Assembly (NCBI RefSeq): GCF_051388915.1
Contig: NZ_JBPKBH010000028.1
Coordinates: 1-64,000 of the forward strand
Source: Yinghuangia sp051388915
Lineage (GTDB): Bacteria > Actinomycetota > Actinomycetes > Streptomycetales > Streptomycetaceae
Reading direction: 5' to 3'
Length of the DNA: 64,000 bases
Part shown: in pieces, positions 8,807-17,705 of the stretch
Layout: every line of letters starts with the position of its first letter
Position numbering within the stretch: the stretch's first letter is position 1
Made by a program: the position numbers and the translations under genes
The notes under the pieces: model-generated
Told to the model about the DNA's origin: nothing
Database searches by the model: none
What the model saw: the letters and a program-made list of their open reading frames with translations, nothing else

Positions 8807-11052
8807 TTGGCGGAGTCGTCTCCGGCCTTGTCACCCGACGCGTCCGCGGCCTTGCCGTCGGCCGACTCGTCGCCCTCGACGACCGGTACCAGCGACAGCT
8901 TGCCGCGCTGGTCGATCTCGGCGATCTCGACCTGGACCTTGTCGCCGACCTTGACGACGTCCTCGACGTTCTCGACGCGCTTGCCGCCGGCCATCTTGCG
9001 GAGCTGCGAGACGTGCAGCAGGCCGTCCTTGCCCGGCATGAGCGACACGAACGCGCCGAAGGTCGTGGTCTTGACGACCGTGCCCAGGTAGCGCTCGCCG
9101 ACCTCGGGCATCGTCGGGTTCGCGATCTGGTTGATCACGTTCCGCGCGGCCTCGGCCGAGGTGCCGTTGACGGCGCCGATGTAGATCGTGCCGTCGTCCT
9201 CGATGGTGATGTCGGCGCCGGTGTCGTCCTGGATCTGGTTGATCATCTTGCCCTTCGGGCCGATGACCTCGCCGATCTTCTCCACCGGGATCTTGACGGT
9301 GATGATGCGCGGCGCGAACTCGGACATCTCGTCCGGGACGTCGATCGCCTCGTTCATCACGTCGAGGATGTGCAGGCGCGCGTCCTTGGCCTGCTTGAGC
9401 GCGGCGGCCAGCACCGAGGCCGGGATGCCGTCGAGCTTGGTGTCGAGCTGGAGCGCGGTGACGAACTCCTTGGTGCCGGCGACCTTGAAGTCCATGTCGC
9501 CGTACGCGTCCTCGGCGCCGAGGATGTCGGTCAGCGTGACGTACTCCGTCTTGCCGTCGACGTCGTCGGAGATGAGGCCCATCGCGATGCCCGCGACCGG
9601 CGCCTTGAGCGGCACACCGGCGTTGAGCAGCGACATCGTGGACGCGCAGACCGAGCCCATCGAGGTCGACCCGTTGGAGCCGAGCGCCTCGGACACCTGG
9701 CGGATCGCGTACGGGAACTCCTCGCGCGTCGGCAGCACCGGCAGCAGCGCCCGCTCGGCGAGCGCCCCGTGGCCGATCTCGCGGCGCTTGGGCGAACCCA
9801 CGCGGCCGGTCTCGCCGACCGAGTACGGCGGGAAGTTGTAGTTGTGCATGTAGCGCTTGCGCGTCTCGGGGTTCAGCGTGTCGATCATCTGCTCCATGCG
9901 GAGCATGTTGAGCGTGGTGACACCCAGGATCTGGGTCTCGCCGCGCTCGAAGAGCGCCGAGCCGTGCACGCGCGGGATGACCTCGACCTCGGCCGCCAGC
10001 GTGCGGATGTCGGTCAGGCCGCGGCCGTCGATGCGGACCTTGTCGCGCAGCACGCGCTGGCGGACCAGCTTCTTGGTGAGCGCGCGGAACGCACCGCCGA
10101 TCTCCTTCTCGCGGCCCTCGAACTGCGGCAGCAGCTTCTCGGCGGCGAGGTCCTTGACGCGGTCGAGCTCGGTCTCGCGGGCCTGCTTGCCGGCGATGGT
10201 GAGCGCCGCGGACAGCTCGTCGGAGACGGCGGCGGACAGGGCCTCGAACACGTCGTCCTGGTAGTCCAGGAACACCGGGTACTCGGCGGTCTCCTTGGCG
10301 GCCTTCTCGGCGACCTGGAGCTGCGCGGTGCACAGGGCCTTGATGAAGGGCTTGGACGCCTCCAGGCCCTCCGCGACGATCTCCTCGGTCGGCGCGCCCG
10401 CGCCGCCGCGGACCAGCTCGATCGTGGAGGTCGTGGCCTCGGCCTCGACCATCATGATCGCGACGTCGCCGTCCGGCAGGACGCGGCCCGCGACGACCAT
10501 GTCGAAGACCGCGCGCTCCAGCTCGGAGTGCGTCGGGAAGGCCACCCACTGGCCGTCGATCAGCGCGACGCGGACGCCGCCGATCGGGCCGGAGAACGGC
10601 AGTCCGGCCAACTGCGTCGACATGGAGGCCGCGTTGATCGCGACGACGTCGTACAGGTGGTCGGGGTTGAGCGCCATGACCGTCGCGACGATCTGGATCT
10701 CGTTGCGCAGGCCCTTCTTGAAGGACGGGCGCAGCGGGCGGTCGATCAGGCGGCAGGTGAGGACCGCGTCCTCGGACGGGCGGCCCTCGCGGCGGAAGAA
10801 CGAGCCGGGGATCTTGCCCGCGGCGTACATGCGCTCCTCGACGTCCACCGTCAGGGGGAAGAAGTCGAGCTGGTCCTTCGGCCGCTTCGAGGCGGTGGTG
10901 GCCGACAGCACCATGGTGTCGTCGTCCAGGTAGGCCACCGCGGAACCGGCGGCCTGGCGGGCCAGACGCCCGGTCTCGAAGCGGATCGTACGGGTGCCGA
11001 AGCTGCCGTTGTCGATGACGGCTTCGGCGAAGGTCACATCGGTACCCTCCAC
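8803..11052 (-). CDS. pnp: Polynucleotide phosphorylase / guanosine pentaphosphate synthetase
   Basis: Phosphorolytic 3'-5' exoribonuclease and RNA 3' polymerase; in Streptomyces the same protein was also described as guanosine pentaphosphate synthetase. Two RNase PH domains are separated by an all-alpha domain, followed by a KH domain (IGEVIGPKGKMINQI) and an S1 domain (VGERYLGTVVKTTTFGAFVSL), with an acidic Ala/Gly tail. I chose GTG 11052 (AGGAGG seven bases upstream, 749 residues); the frame also allows a start seven codons earlier. It lies about 300 bp after rpsO, separated by a strong hairpin, and is coupled to the M16 gene. Confidence 0.97.
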   Translation of the reverse strand: MEGTDVTFAEAVIDNGSFGTRTIRFETGRLARQAAGSAVAYLDDDTMVLSATTASKRPKDQLDFFPLTVDVEERMYAAGKIPGSFFRREGRPSEDAVLTCRLIDRPLRPSFKKGLRNEIQIVATVMALNPDHLYDVVAINAASMSTQLAGLPFSGPIGGVRVALIDGQWVAFPTHSELERAVFDMVVAGRVLPDGDVAIMMVEAEATTSTIELVRGGAGAPTEEIVAEGLEASKPFIKALCTAQLQVAEKAAKETAEYPVFLDYQDDVFEALSAAVSDELSAALTIAGKQARETELDRVKDLAAEKLLPQFEGREKEIGGAFRALTKKLVRQRVLRDKVRIDGRGLTDIRTLAAEVEVIPRVHGSALFERGETQILGVTTLNMLRMEQMIDTLNPETRKRYMHNYNFPPYSVGETGRVGSPKRREIGHGALAERALLPVLPTREEFPYAIRQVSEALGSNGSTSMGSVCASTMSLLNAGVPLKAPVAGIAMGLISDDVDGKTEYVTLTDILGAEDAYGDMDFKVAGTKEFVTALQLDTKLDGIPASVLAAALKQAKDARLHILDVMNEAIDVPDEMSEFAPRIITVKIPVEKIGEVIGPKGKMINQIQDDTGADITIEDDGTIYIGAVNGTSAEAARNVINQIANPTMPEVGERYLGTVVKTTTFGAFVSLMPGKDGLLHVSQLRKMAGGKRVENVEDVVKVGDKVQVEIAEIDQRGKLSLVPVVEGDESADGKAADASGDKAGDDSAK

Positions 11053-11355
11053 AGGGCACCCTCCTCGTCGCAATCAAGGGAGTGCGCGACGTACGCGACG
11101 GGCCAGGCTCGGCCGGGCCGGTCTTCGATCGAAGCCACCGGGTCGGGTCCGGCCTGCGGACCGGGCCCCGGGGGCCACTACCGAGGACCGGCGCCTTGGG
11201 CCGACGCCTGTGCCGCGTGTGCGGCACTCCCGGTGGTTGAACTGCTTCGCGCGGCGCCGTGTGAGCCACGGCACCGCTGCGTCACAGCCTACAAAAACTG
11301 TGTCCTGATACGGCGAAGGAGCGGCTCGGAGAAAGCCGCTCCTTCACTGTGCGAT
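11053..11355 (-). other. rpsO-pnp intergenic region / pnp leader
   Basis: About 300 bp with no gene. It holds the large hairpin at 11315-11345 close to rpsO. In S. coelicolor this interval carries extra pnp promoters and an RNase III processing hairpin; here the hairpin is seen directly, while promoters cannot be placed by eye. Confidence 0.6.
11315..11345 (-). terminator. Strong hairpin between rpsO and pnp
   Basis: A perfect 12-bp stem (11315-11326 with 11334-11345) encloses a 7-base loop and starts 11 bases after the rpsO stop. No uridine run follows directly. It may be a partial terminator, a 3' stabiliser of rpsO mRNA, or an RNase III processing site, as known for the Streptomyces rpsO-pnp operon. 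Confidence 0.75.
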
Positions 11356-11643
11356 TTAGCGAACGCCCGTCGAGCCGGCGCGGATGCCCAGGCGGGCGAT
11401 CAGCGAGCGGTAGCGCTCGATGTCGACCTTGGCCAGGTACTTCAGCAGGCGGCGGCGCTGGCCGACGAGCAGCAGCAGGCCGCGGCGGCTGTGGTGGTCG
11501 TGCTTGTGCAGCTTGAGGTGCTCGGTGAGGTCGTTGATCCGGCGCGAGAGCAGCGCGATCTGGACCTCGGGGGAGCCGGTGTCGCCGTCCTTGGTGGCGT
11601 ACTCCGTCATGATCTGCTTCTTCGTTGCGGCGTCGAGCGACAC
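11356..11643 (-). CDS. rpsO: 30S ribosomal protein S15
   Basis: Binds 16S rRNA in the platform of the small subunit. The conserved LHKHDHHSRRGLLLLVGQRR lies in the central helix region and GDTGSPEVQIALLSRRINDL in the N-terminal half. I chose GTG 11643 (VSLDAATKKQ), giving 95 residues, the same length and start as the Streptomyces protein, with GGAG six bases upstream; an ATG four codons earlier is possible but would place the ribosome site inside the gene. Confidence 0.96.
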   Translation of the reverse strand: MSLDAATKKQIMTEYATKDGDTGSPEVQIALLSRRINDLTEHLKLHKHDHHSRRGLLLLVGQRRRLLKYLAKVDIERYRSLIARLGIRAGSTGVR

Positions 11644-11801
11644 TGCGTGCTCCATTCAGGTGAGAGTGTGAGTGCCCCCGGTCTGCTTCACGGGGGAACT
11701 TCGGTGACTCACTGCGCACCGCCTGGGCCGGGCCCGGGACAGTCGTCCGCGGGAAAGATCCGGGCAGCACGCACACCGGGCGCAAAGGTCCGGGTGACAC
11801 C

Positions 11802-11830
11802 ACACTAGCAGGCCACGGTCGGGTGTCTCA
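11802..11830 (-). promoter_or_regulatory. Possible rpsO promoter overlapping the eccD stop codon
   Basis: On the minus strand TGAGAC (11825-11830) and TAGTGT (11802-11807) are separated by 17 bp. The -35 element overlaps the eccD stop codon and the leader to rpsO would be about 150 bases. The match to the principal sigma consensus is moderate. Confidence 0.4.
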
Positions 11831-13273
11831 GCCGGTGATGTTGCGCAGTGTGCTGTAGACGCCGAGGACCGCCAGGCAGACGGGCACCATGGCGGTCAGG
11901 AGCATGCCTTCGAGGATGTCCATCGCGCGACCCCAGAAGGGCGACAGGCCGCGGGCCGGGACGGTGACCGCGATCAGGCCGAGCAGCGCGCCGAACGCCG
12001 CGACGGCCCCGAAGATCCAGTGCGGCCGCTCGCCGTCGGGGAAGTCCGTGTGCAGGGTCAGTCCGGTCATCAGGAGCGCGAGCGACAGCGCGCCCGCGAC
12101 CAGCAGCAGCGCGACCTGCGCGGTGTGGGAGAACAGCCGCGCGCGGGTCAGCAGCGCGACGCCCACGGCGCCGGTCAGGACCTGAGCCCATAGAGAGGAG
12201 GAGTAGCCGAGGACGACTGCCGAGCCCGCGACGACGGTCGCGCAGGCGCCCACCAGGCCGGTGAGGATCTGGTGCCCGGCGCGTGCCCGGGCGGCCAGGG
12301 CACTGTGGTCGACGGGGTCGTCGGCGCTCGCCCGCGCCGCCGCGGGCGCGTCCGGCGGCAGGAAGCCGATGGGCAGGCGGGCCAGGCGCAGCGACCATCC
12401 GGGCAGGAAGGCGACGGCGGCGAGGCCGGTGACGGCGGCGACCGCGGCTGCGTCTCCGGGCGAGGCGTCCGCGGCGATGAGGCCGAACGCGGTGCACATG
12501 CCCGCGGCGGCGGCCCCCGCGCCCGCGACGTACGCGGCGTTGCGTTGCGGCACCAGGACGGCGATCAGCGTCGACACCACCATGGCCGACGCGCAGGCGG
12601 CGAGGAACTGGACCCGTCCGGGGCCTTCGGCGGCGGGCGGGGCGACGATGCCGAGGCCCGCGTAGAAGGCGTTGGGCAGTGCGCCGAGGCCGAGGGCGGC
12701 CGCGGCGCCGGAGTCGTCGTACACCCGCGCGCGGACGCCGGCGACGACCGCGAGCAGCAGGGCGAGGGTGCCCGCGACGATGCCTGCGACGGAGTGCGGG
12801 TCGGCGGTACGCCACAGCGCGACCGGCGCCAGGCAGAGGAACGCCGCCGCGCCCGACAGCGCCGCGGTGCGCAGCAGTTCGGGCGACCACAGGCGCTGGT
12901 CGGCGGTCACCGACGAGGCCACCGCGTCGACCACGTCGTCGTAGACGGGGTCGGGCATCGAATCGGCGAGCGGTGTGAAGCGCAGTAGCGCGCCGTCGTG
13001 CACGGACTGGGCGCCGAGCCCGCGGGCGCTGTCCAGCACGCCGCCGTCGACGCGCATGAGGTGGAACCCGGTCGGGGCGCCCGCGGATTGGGCCTGGCCG
13101 GAGAGCCGCAGGATCTCCGGGTAGAGGTCGGCGAGTGGGACCTCCTCCGGCAGCGCGACGTCCACCCGGCAGTCCGGTGCGACGATCGTGACCCGGACCA
13201 GTCCGGTCGAGATGGTGACGGCGGAAGGGGCCGACGCGCCCGCTGTTCCGATCGTGCCGACTGCGGTACTCAC
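11828..13273 (-). CDS. eccD: Type VII secretion integral membrane protein EccD
   Basis: Membrane pore component of the ESX/type VII secretion core. The first 100 or so residues form the ubiquitin-like cytoplasmic domain typical of EccD (LVRVTIVAPDCRVDVALPEEV). About eleven hydrophobic helices follow between residue 125 and the C-terminus, ending YSTLRNITG. GTG 13273 has GGGGAG upstream and gives 481 residues, a normal length; an upstream ATG adds 24 Arg/Pro-rich residues. It is transcribed away from eccC across 342 bp, and the downstream rpsO promoter appears to overlap its stop. Confidence 0.93.
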   Translation of the reverse strand: MSTAVGTIGTAGASAPSAVTISTGLVRVTIVAPDCRVDVALPEEVPLADLYPEILRLSGQAQSAGAPTGFHLMRVDGGVLDSARGLGAQSVHDGALLRFTPLADSMPDPVYDDVVDAVASSVTADQRLWSPELLRTAALSGAAAFLCLAPVALWRTADPHSVAGIVAGTLALLLAVVAGVRARVYDDSGAAAALGLGALPNAFYAGLGIVAPPAAEGPGRVQFLAACASAMVVSTLIAVLVPQRNAAYVAGAGAAAAGMCTAFGLIAADASPGDAAAVAAVTGLAAVAFLPGWSLRLARLPIGFLPPDAPAAARASADDPVDHSALAARARAGHQILTGLVGACATVVAGSAVVLGYSSSLWAQVLTGAVGVALLTRARLFSHTAQVALLLVAGALSLALLMTGLTLHTDFPDGERPHWIFGAVAAFGALLGLIAVTVPARGLSPFWGRAMDILEGMLLTAMVPVCLAVLGVYSTLRNITG

Positions 13274-13615
13274 CCGGCGGCTCCCCGTGGCTTCCGGTGT
13301 GGACGATGTCGCCGGGCGTGCTCCGCGGCCCGGCTGACGACGCACTCTAACGGACCGCGGAACGGCTCCGGGGCCTGCCGAACAAGGAAGTTACCGGAAC
13401 CACGGCCGCCACCTGCGGACCTGTGGCGGTCGCGGCACCAACCAGTAGTATCGGCCATCGCCCCGGCGGGGCCGCCGAGTTCGGCGGCCGTCCGGGGAAT
13501 GGAGACGACCCTGACGGGGTGGGTTGGTCCCAGTCCATCCATCCTGTCCGGACGCGGTTCCGCGCACCCGGTGTGTCCTGCGGTGCGAACACCAGGCGGA
13601 TGGGGGATGGTTCGG
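13274..13615. other. Divergent eccD/eccC promoter region
   Basis: 342 bp between two divergent secretion genes. No gene, repeat or clear promoter hexamers were recognised. Confidence 0.4.
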
Positions 13616-16600
13616 GTGACCGTGGTGATCGTCAAGAGGCCGCCGAGGGTGTTCCCGCCCGCGGTGCCGTCCGACGAACTCGTCCTTGAGGCGCCCCCGG
13701 AGCTCGACCGGCCGCAGGAACAGGGCTGGATGAACAGCCTGATGCCGATGATGACCATGCTCGGCTCGGCCGGATTCCTGTTCATGCCGGGCGCGAGCAA
13801 GATGATGTTCGTGATGGGCGGCATGATGATGGTCTCGTCGCTCGCCATGGTGATCGCCAACATCGTGCGCGCCCGCCGGGGCAACAGCCCCGAGATGCTG
13901 GACGCGCGCCGCGACTACTTGCGGTACCTCGACCAGCAGCGCGTCAAGGTGCGCCGCACCGCGCGTCGCCAGCGTGGCGCCCAGTTGTGGACGCATCCCG
14001 CCCCCGAACAGCTCTGGTCGGTCGTCGCGGGCGGCCGACGGCTGTGGGAACGCCGGGCCGGGGACGCCGACTTCGGCCAGGTACGGCTCGGCACCGGCCG
14101 CCAGCGACTGGCCACCGCCCTGGTGGCGCCGCAGACCGCGCCGCTCGACGACCTCGAACCGCTGTGCGCCGAGGCGATGCGGCGTTTCCTGCTCACCCAG
14201 TCGATGCTGGACGACCTGCCGATGGCCGTGTCGCTGCGCTCCTTCTACCACCTGACGCTGTCGGGCGACGAAGAGACGGTGTACGGCGTGGCGCGCGCGA
14301 TGATCGGCCAACTCGCCACCCTGCACTCCCCCGACGACGTACTGATCGTCGCCGCGGTGCACCGGTCCAAGCAGGCGCGCTGGGACTGGGTCAAGTGGCT
14401 GCCGCATGTCCAGCACCCGCGCGAGACGGACGGCGCGGGCGCGCTGCGCATGGTGGTCGACGACCTCGGCGAGGTCGAACGCCTGCTTGCCGACGAGCTG
14501 AACAACCGCCCGCGATTCGCCGCGACCGGCGCACCGGTGCTCGACCAGCCGCACGTCGTCGTGGTGCTGGACGGCGGCACAGTCCCGTCGGGGTCGGTGC
14601 TGGCCGGGACCGAGGGCCTTCAGGGCGTCACCGTCCTGGAGATCGTCGCGGGGGAACTGGACGAACTGCGCGGCGGGCTGGCGATCGTGGCCGAGCCGGA
14701 CCGGCTCATCCTGGAGGCGGCGACGGGGACGGCGTACGAGGGACGCCCGGACGTCCTCGCGGCGCCCGACGCCGAGGCACTGGCCCGCGGCCTGGCACCG
14801 CTGCGCCTGTCCGGCGCGGACGGCGACGAACCCCTGCTGGCCAACCTCGACTTCACCGAGCTGATGGGCGTCGGGGACGCGGCGTCGGTCGACGTGACGC
14901 GCACGTGGCGCCCGCGCGCGCCGCACGACCGCCTGCGGGTGCCCATCGGGTTGGGCGAGGGCGGGGAGCCGGTGCTGCTGGACCTGAAGGAATCCGCGCT
15001 GGAGGGCATGGGCCCGCACGGCCTGTGCGTCGGGGCGACCGGTTCCGGCAAGTCGGAGCTGCTGCGCACGCTGGTGCTGGGGCTGGCGATGACGCACAGT
15101 TCGGAGATCCTCAACTTCGTGCTCGCGGACTTCAAGGGCGGCGCGACGTTCTCCGGGATGTCGGACATGCCGCATGTGGCGGCGGTCATCACCAACCTGG
15201 CCGACGACCTGACCTTGGTCGACCGGATGCGCGACTCGATCACGGGTGAGCTGACGCGGCGTCAGGAGCTGCTGAGGGCCGCGGGCAACTACGCCAACAT
15301 CCACGACTACGAGCGGGCGCGTAACGCGGGGGCGGCGCTGGAACCGCTGCCGTCGCTGGTGATCATCATCGACGAGTTCAGCGAACTTCTCACCGCCAAG
15401 CCGGATTTCATCGACATGTTCATCCAGATCGGGCGAATCGGCCGATCGCTGGGCGTGCATCTGCTGCTGGCCTCGCAGCGGTTGGAGGAGGGGCGGCTGC
15501 GGGGGCTGGACACGTACCTGTCGTACCGGATCGGCCTGCGCACCTTCTCTGCGGCGGAGTCGCGGGCGGTGCTGGGGGTGCCGGACGCCTACCAGTTGCC
15601 GCCGGTTCCCGGTTCGGGGCTGCTCAAGTTCGACACTGAGTCGATGTCGCGGTTCAAGGCGGCGTACGTCTCCGGCCCGTACCGCAGCACGAGCCAGGGC
15701 GCCAGCCGTACGGGAGGCGCGCCGCAGCCTGTGCTCTTCACCAACGAGTGGACGCCCGAAGCCGCCTTCGTGCCCGCCCAGGCGCCTGTTCCGGCGCCTG
15801 GTCCCGTGCCCGACCCGTCCGACCCGGGCTCGTCCCCCGCGCTCGCCGACACGGTGCTCGACGTGATCGTGCGGCGGATGGCGGGCCAGGGGCCGCCGGC
15901 ACACCAGGTGTGGCTGCCGCCGCTAGTTGAATCCCCCGCGCTGGACTCGCTGTTCACCTCGATCATGCCGCTGACCGCGACGCCGGACCGGGGTCTCGCG
16001 GCGGCCGGATGGGCGGGCAACGGACGGCTGACCGCACCGGTCGGCGTCGTCGACAAGCCGTTCGAGCAGCGCCGCGACCTGATGTACATCGACCTCGCGG
16101 GCGCCGCCGGGCACGTGCTGATCGTGGGCGGCCCGCGCAGTGGGAAGAGCACGCTCGCGCGTACTCTCATCGCTTCGCTTGCACTGACCCACACACCGGC
16201 CGAAGCGCAGTTCTACTGCCTGGACTTCGGTGGCGGCGGTCTGTCGTCGCTCAACGAACTCCCGCATGTCGGCGGCGTCGCGGGACGGTTGGACGCCGAG
16301 ATGGCGCGCCGTATCGTCAGCGAGGTCGCCGGGATCGTGGATCGGCGAGAGGAATTGTTCCGCGCCCAGGGCATCGACTCGATCGCCACCTACCGGCAGC
16401 GCCGCGCGCGAGGGCAACTGCCGGACGAGCTCTGGGGCGACGTCTTCCTCGTCGTCGACGGGTGGATGACGGTCAAGAACGAGTTCGACGCACTGGAAGC
16501 CACGATCACCGAGATCGCCACGCGCGGGCTCGGCTACGGCGTGCACGTGGTGGTGACCGCGGGCCGCTGGCCCGAGCTGCGCCCCGCACTGAAGGACCAG

Positions 16601-17590
16601 ATCCAAACGCGCCTCGAACTGCGGCTGGGCGAACCGATGGAGTCCGAGGTGGACCGTCGCATCGCGGTCAACGTGCCGACCGACGCGCCGGGACGCGGCC
16701 TCACGCCCGAGGGCCTGCACTTCCTGGCCGCGCTGCCGCGCGTGGACGGCTCCGGCGACCCGTCCGATCTGGCGGACGGGGCCGCGGACTTCGTCGCCCG
16801 GGTCAAGACGGCGTGGACCGCCCCGGCGGCGCCGCGCGTCCGCATGCTGCCGCGCCTGCTGCCGTACGAGCAGTTGCCGACCCCCGACACGGTCCCCGGC
16901 CGACCGGTCCCGGTGGGCATCGACGAAGCCGCGCTCGAACCGGTGTTCCTCGACTTCACCGCCGAGCCGAGCTTCGTGCTCTTCGGCGAGGGTGAGTCGG
17001 GCAAGAGCGGCTTCCTGCGTACGGTCGCCCGCGGCATCAGCGAGCGGTACACCCCCGCCGAAGCCCGCATCATCGCCGTCGACTACCGCCGTTCCCTGCT
17101 GGGCGCCGTTCCCGAGACGCACCTCCTCCACTACGTCGCCGCGGGGCCGGCCCTGGGACCCGCGGTCACCCAGGTCTGTGACTCCCTCAGCCGCCGCATC
17201 CCCGGCCCCGAGGTCACCCAGGAGCAACTGCGCAACCGCAGTTGGTGGTCGGCACCCGATGTCTTCTTCCTCATCGACGACTACGACCTGGTGGCCTCCT
17301 CCTCCGGCAACCCGCTCACGCCGCTCCTCGAATACCTCCCGCTCTCCCGCGACGTCGGACTGCACCTCGTCATCGCCCGCAGCTCCGGCGGCGCCAGCCG
17401 CGCCCTCTACGAACCGGTCATGCAAAAACTCCTCGACCTCGGCACCGGCGGCCTCCTCCTCTCTGGCAATCGCGACGAAGGCCCCCTGATCGGCGGCGTC
17501 CGCCCCACCCGACTCCCCCCGGGCCGAGGCCAATTGATCTCCCGCCGTCGAGGCACGCAAACGATCCAGACCGCCTGGCTCCCCCACTGA
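13616..17590 (+). CDS. eccC: Type VII secretion ATPase EccC (FtsK/SpoIIIE type)
   Basis: Motor of the ESX system that recognises WXG100 substrates. Two membrane helices lie near residues 40-90, then three FtsK/SpoIIIE domains. Walker A motifs are GATGSGKS (473-480), GGPRSGKS (838-845) and GEGESGKS (1124-1131). The first domain has Walker B IIIDEF with the catalytic Glu; the second has VVDGW and the third LIDDYD, so only the first looks fully active, as in known EccC proteins. All three are in one 1324-residue chain rather than split EccCa/EccCb. GTG 13616 aligns with the VKRPPR start of Streptomyces homologues; an ATG three codons earlier is possible. The 29-codon ORF follows after 25 bp. Confidence 0.95.
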   Translation: MTVVIVKRPPRVFPPAVPSDELVLEAPPELDRPQEQGWMNSLMPMMTMLGSAGFLFMPGASKMMFVMGGMMMVSSLAMVIANIVRARRGNSPEMLDARRDYLRYLDQQRVKVRRTARRQRGAQLWTHPAPEQLWSVVAGGRRLWERRAGDADFGQVRLGTGRQRLATALVAPQTAPLDDLEPLCAEAMRRFLLTQSMLDDLPMAVSLRSFYHLTLSGDEETVYGVARAMIGQLATLHSPDDVLIVAAVHRSKQARWDWVKWLPHVQHPRETDGAGALRMVVDDLGEVERLLADELNNRPRFAATGAPVLDQPHVVVVLDGGTVPSGSVLAGTEGLQGVTVLEIVAGELDELRGGLAIVAEPDRLILEAATGTAYEGRPDVLAAPDAEALARGLAPLRLSGADGDEPLLANLDFTELMGVGDAASVDVTRTWRPRAPHDRLRVPIGLGEGGEPVLLDLKESALEGMGPHGLCVGATGSGKSELLRTLVLGLAMTHSSEILNFVLADFKGGATFSGMSDMPHVAAVITNLADDLTLVDRMRDSITGELTRRQELLRAAGNYANIHDYERARNAGAALEPLPSLVIIIDEFSELLTAKPDFIDMFIQIGRIGRSLGVHLLLASQRLEEGRLRGLDTYLSYRIGLRTFSAAESRAVLGVPDAYQLPPVPGSGLLKFDTESMSRFKAAYVSGPYRSTSQGASRTGGAPQPVLFTNEWTPEAAFVPAQAPVPAPGPVPDPSDPGSSPALADTVLDVIVRRMAGQGPPAHQVWLPPLVESPALDSLFTSIMPLTATPDRGLAAAGWAGNGRLTAPVGVVDKPFEQRRDLMYIDLAGAAGHVLIVGGPRSGKSTLARTLIASLALTHTPAEAQFYCLDFGGGGLSSLNELPHVGGVAGRLDAEMARRIVSEVAGIVDRREELFRAQGIDSIATYRQRRARGQLPDELWGDVFLVVDGWMTVKNEFDALEATITEIATRGLGYGVHVVVTAGRWPELRPALKDQIQTRLELRLGEPMESEVDRRIAVNVPTDAPGRGLTPEGLHFLAALPRVDGSGDPSDLADGAADFVARVKTAWTAPAAPRVRMLPRLLPYEQLPTPDTVPGRPVPVGIDEAALEPVFLDFTAEPSFVLFGEGESGKSGFLRTVARGISERYTPAEARIIAVDYRRSLLGAVPETHLLHYVAAGPALGPAVTQVCDSLSRRIPGPEVTQEQLRNRSWWSAPDVFFLIDDYDLVASSSGNPLTPLLEYLPLSRDVGLHLVIARSSGGASRALYEPVMQKLLDLGTGGLLLSGNRDEGPLIGGVRPTRLPPGRGQLISRRRGTQTIQTAWLPH

Positions 17591-17615
17591 CCCCCACCCG
17601 ACGCCGGAGGTACCC

Positions 17616-17705
17616 GTGCCCGAACTCGATCCACTACCCGACGCGTGGCTCAGGGCCCCGGCCACGGCCTCCGGAAGCGCGAATGCCGGGTACGAGTCCG
17701 GATGA
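17616..17705 (+). CDS. Small ORF (29 codons) coupled to the next gene
   Basis: A 29-residue ORF (VPELDPLPDAWLRAPATASG, then SANAGYESG) starts at GTG 17616, with GGAGG six bases upstream, right after eccC. Its TGA (17703-17705) overlaps the ATG of the downstream protein (17702-17704) as ATGA. The downstream gene has no ribosome binding site of its own, so this ORF most likely delivers ribosomes to it. It contains no cysteine, no membrane segment and no WXG motif. It could be a functional micropeptide of the secretion locus or only a coupling leader. Confidence 0.6.
   Translation: MPELDPLPDAWLRAPATASGSANAGYESG

Noticed and set aside
9013..11808. Plus-strand open frame of about 930 codons opposite pnp and rpsO
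   Set aside because: Antisense to two certain genes; its translation is His/Arg/Asp/Leu low-complexity typical of an antisense frame.
13391..15904. Minus-strand open frame of about 840 codons opposite eccC
   Set aside because: No motif, composition of an antisense frame, and eccC fits all family motifs on the plus strand.
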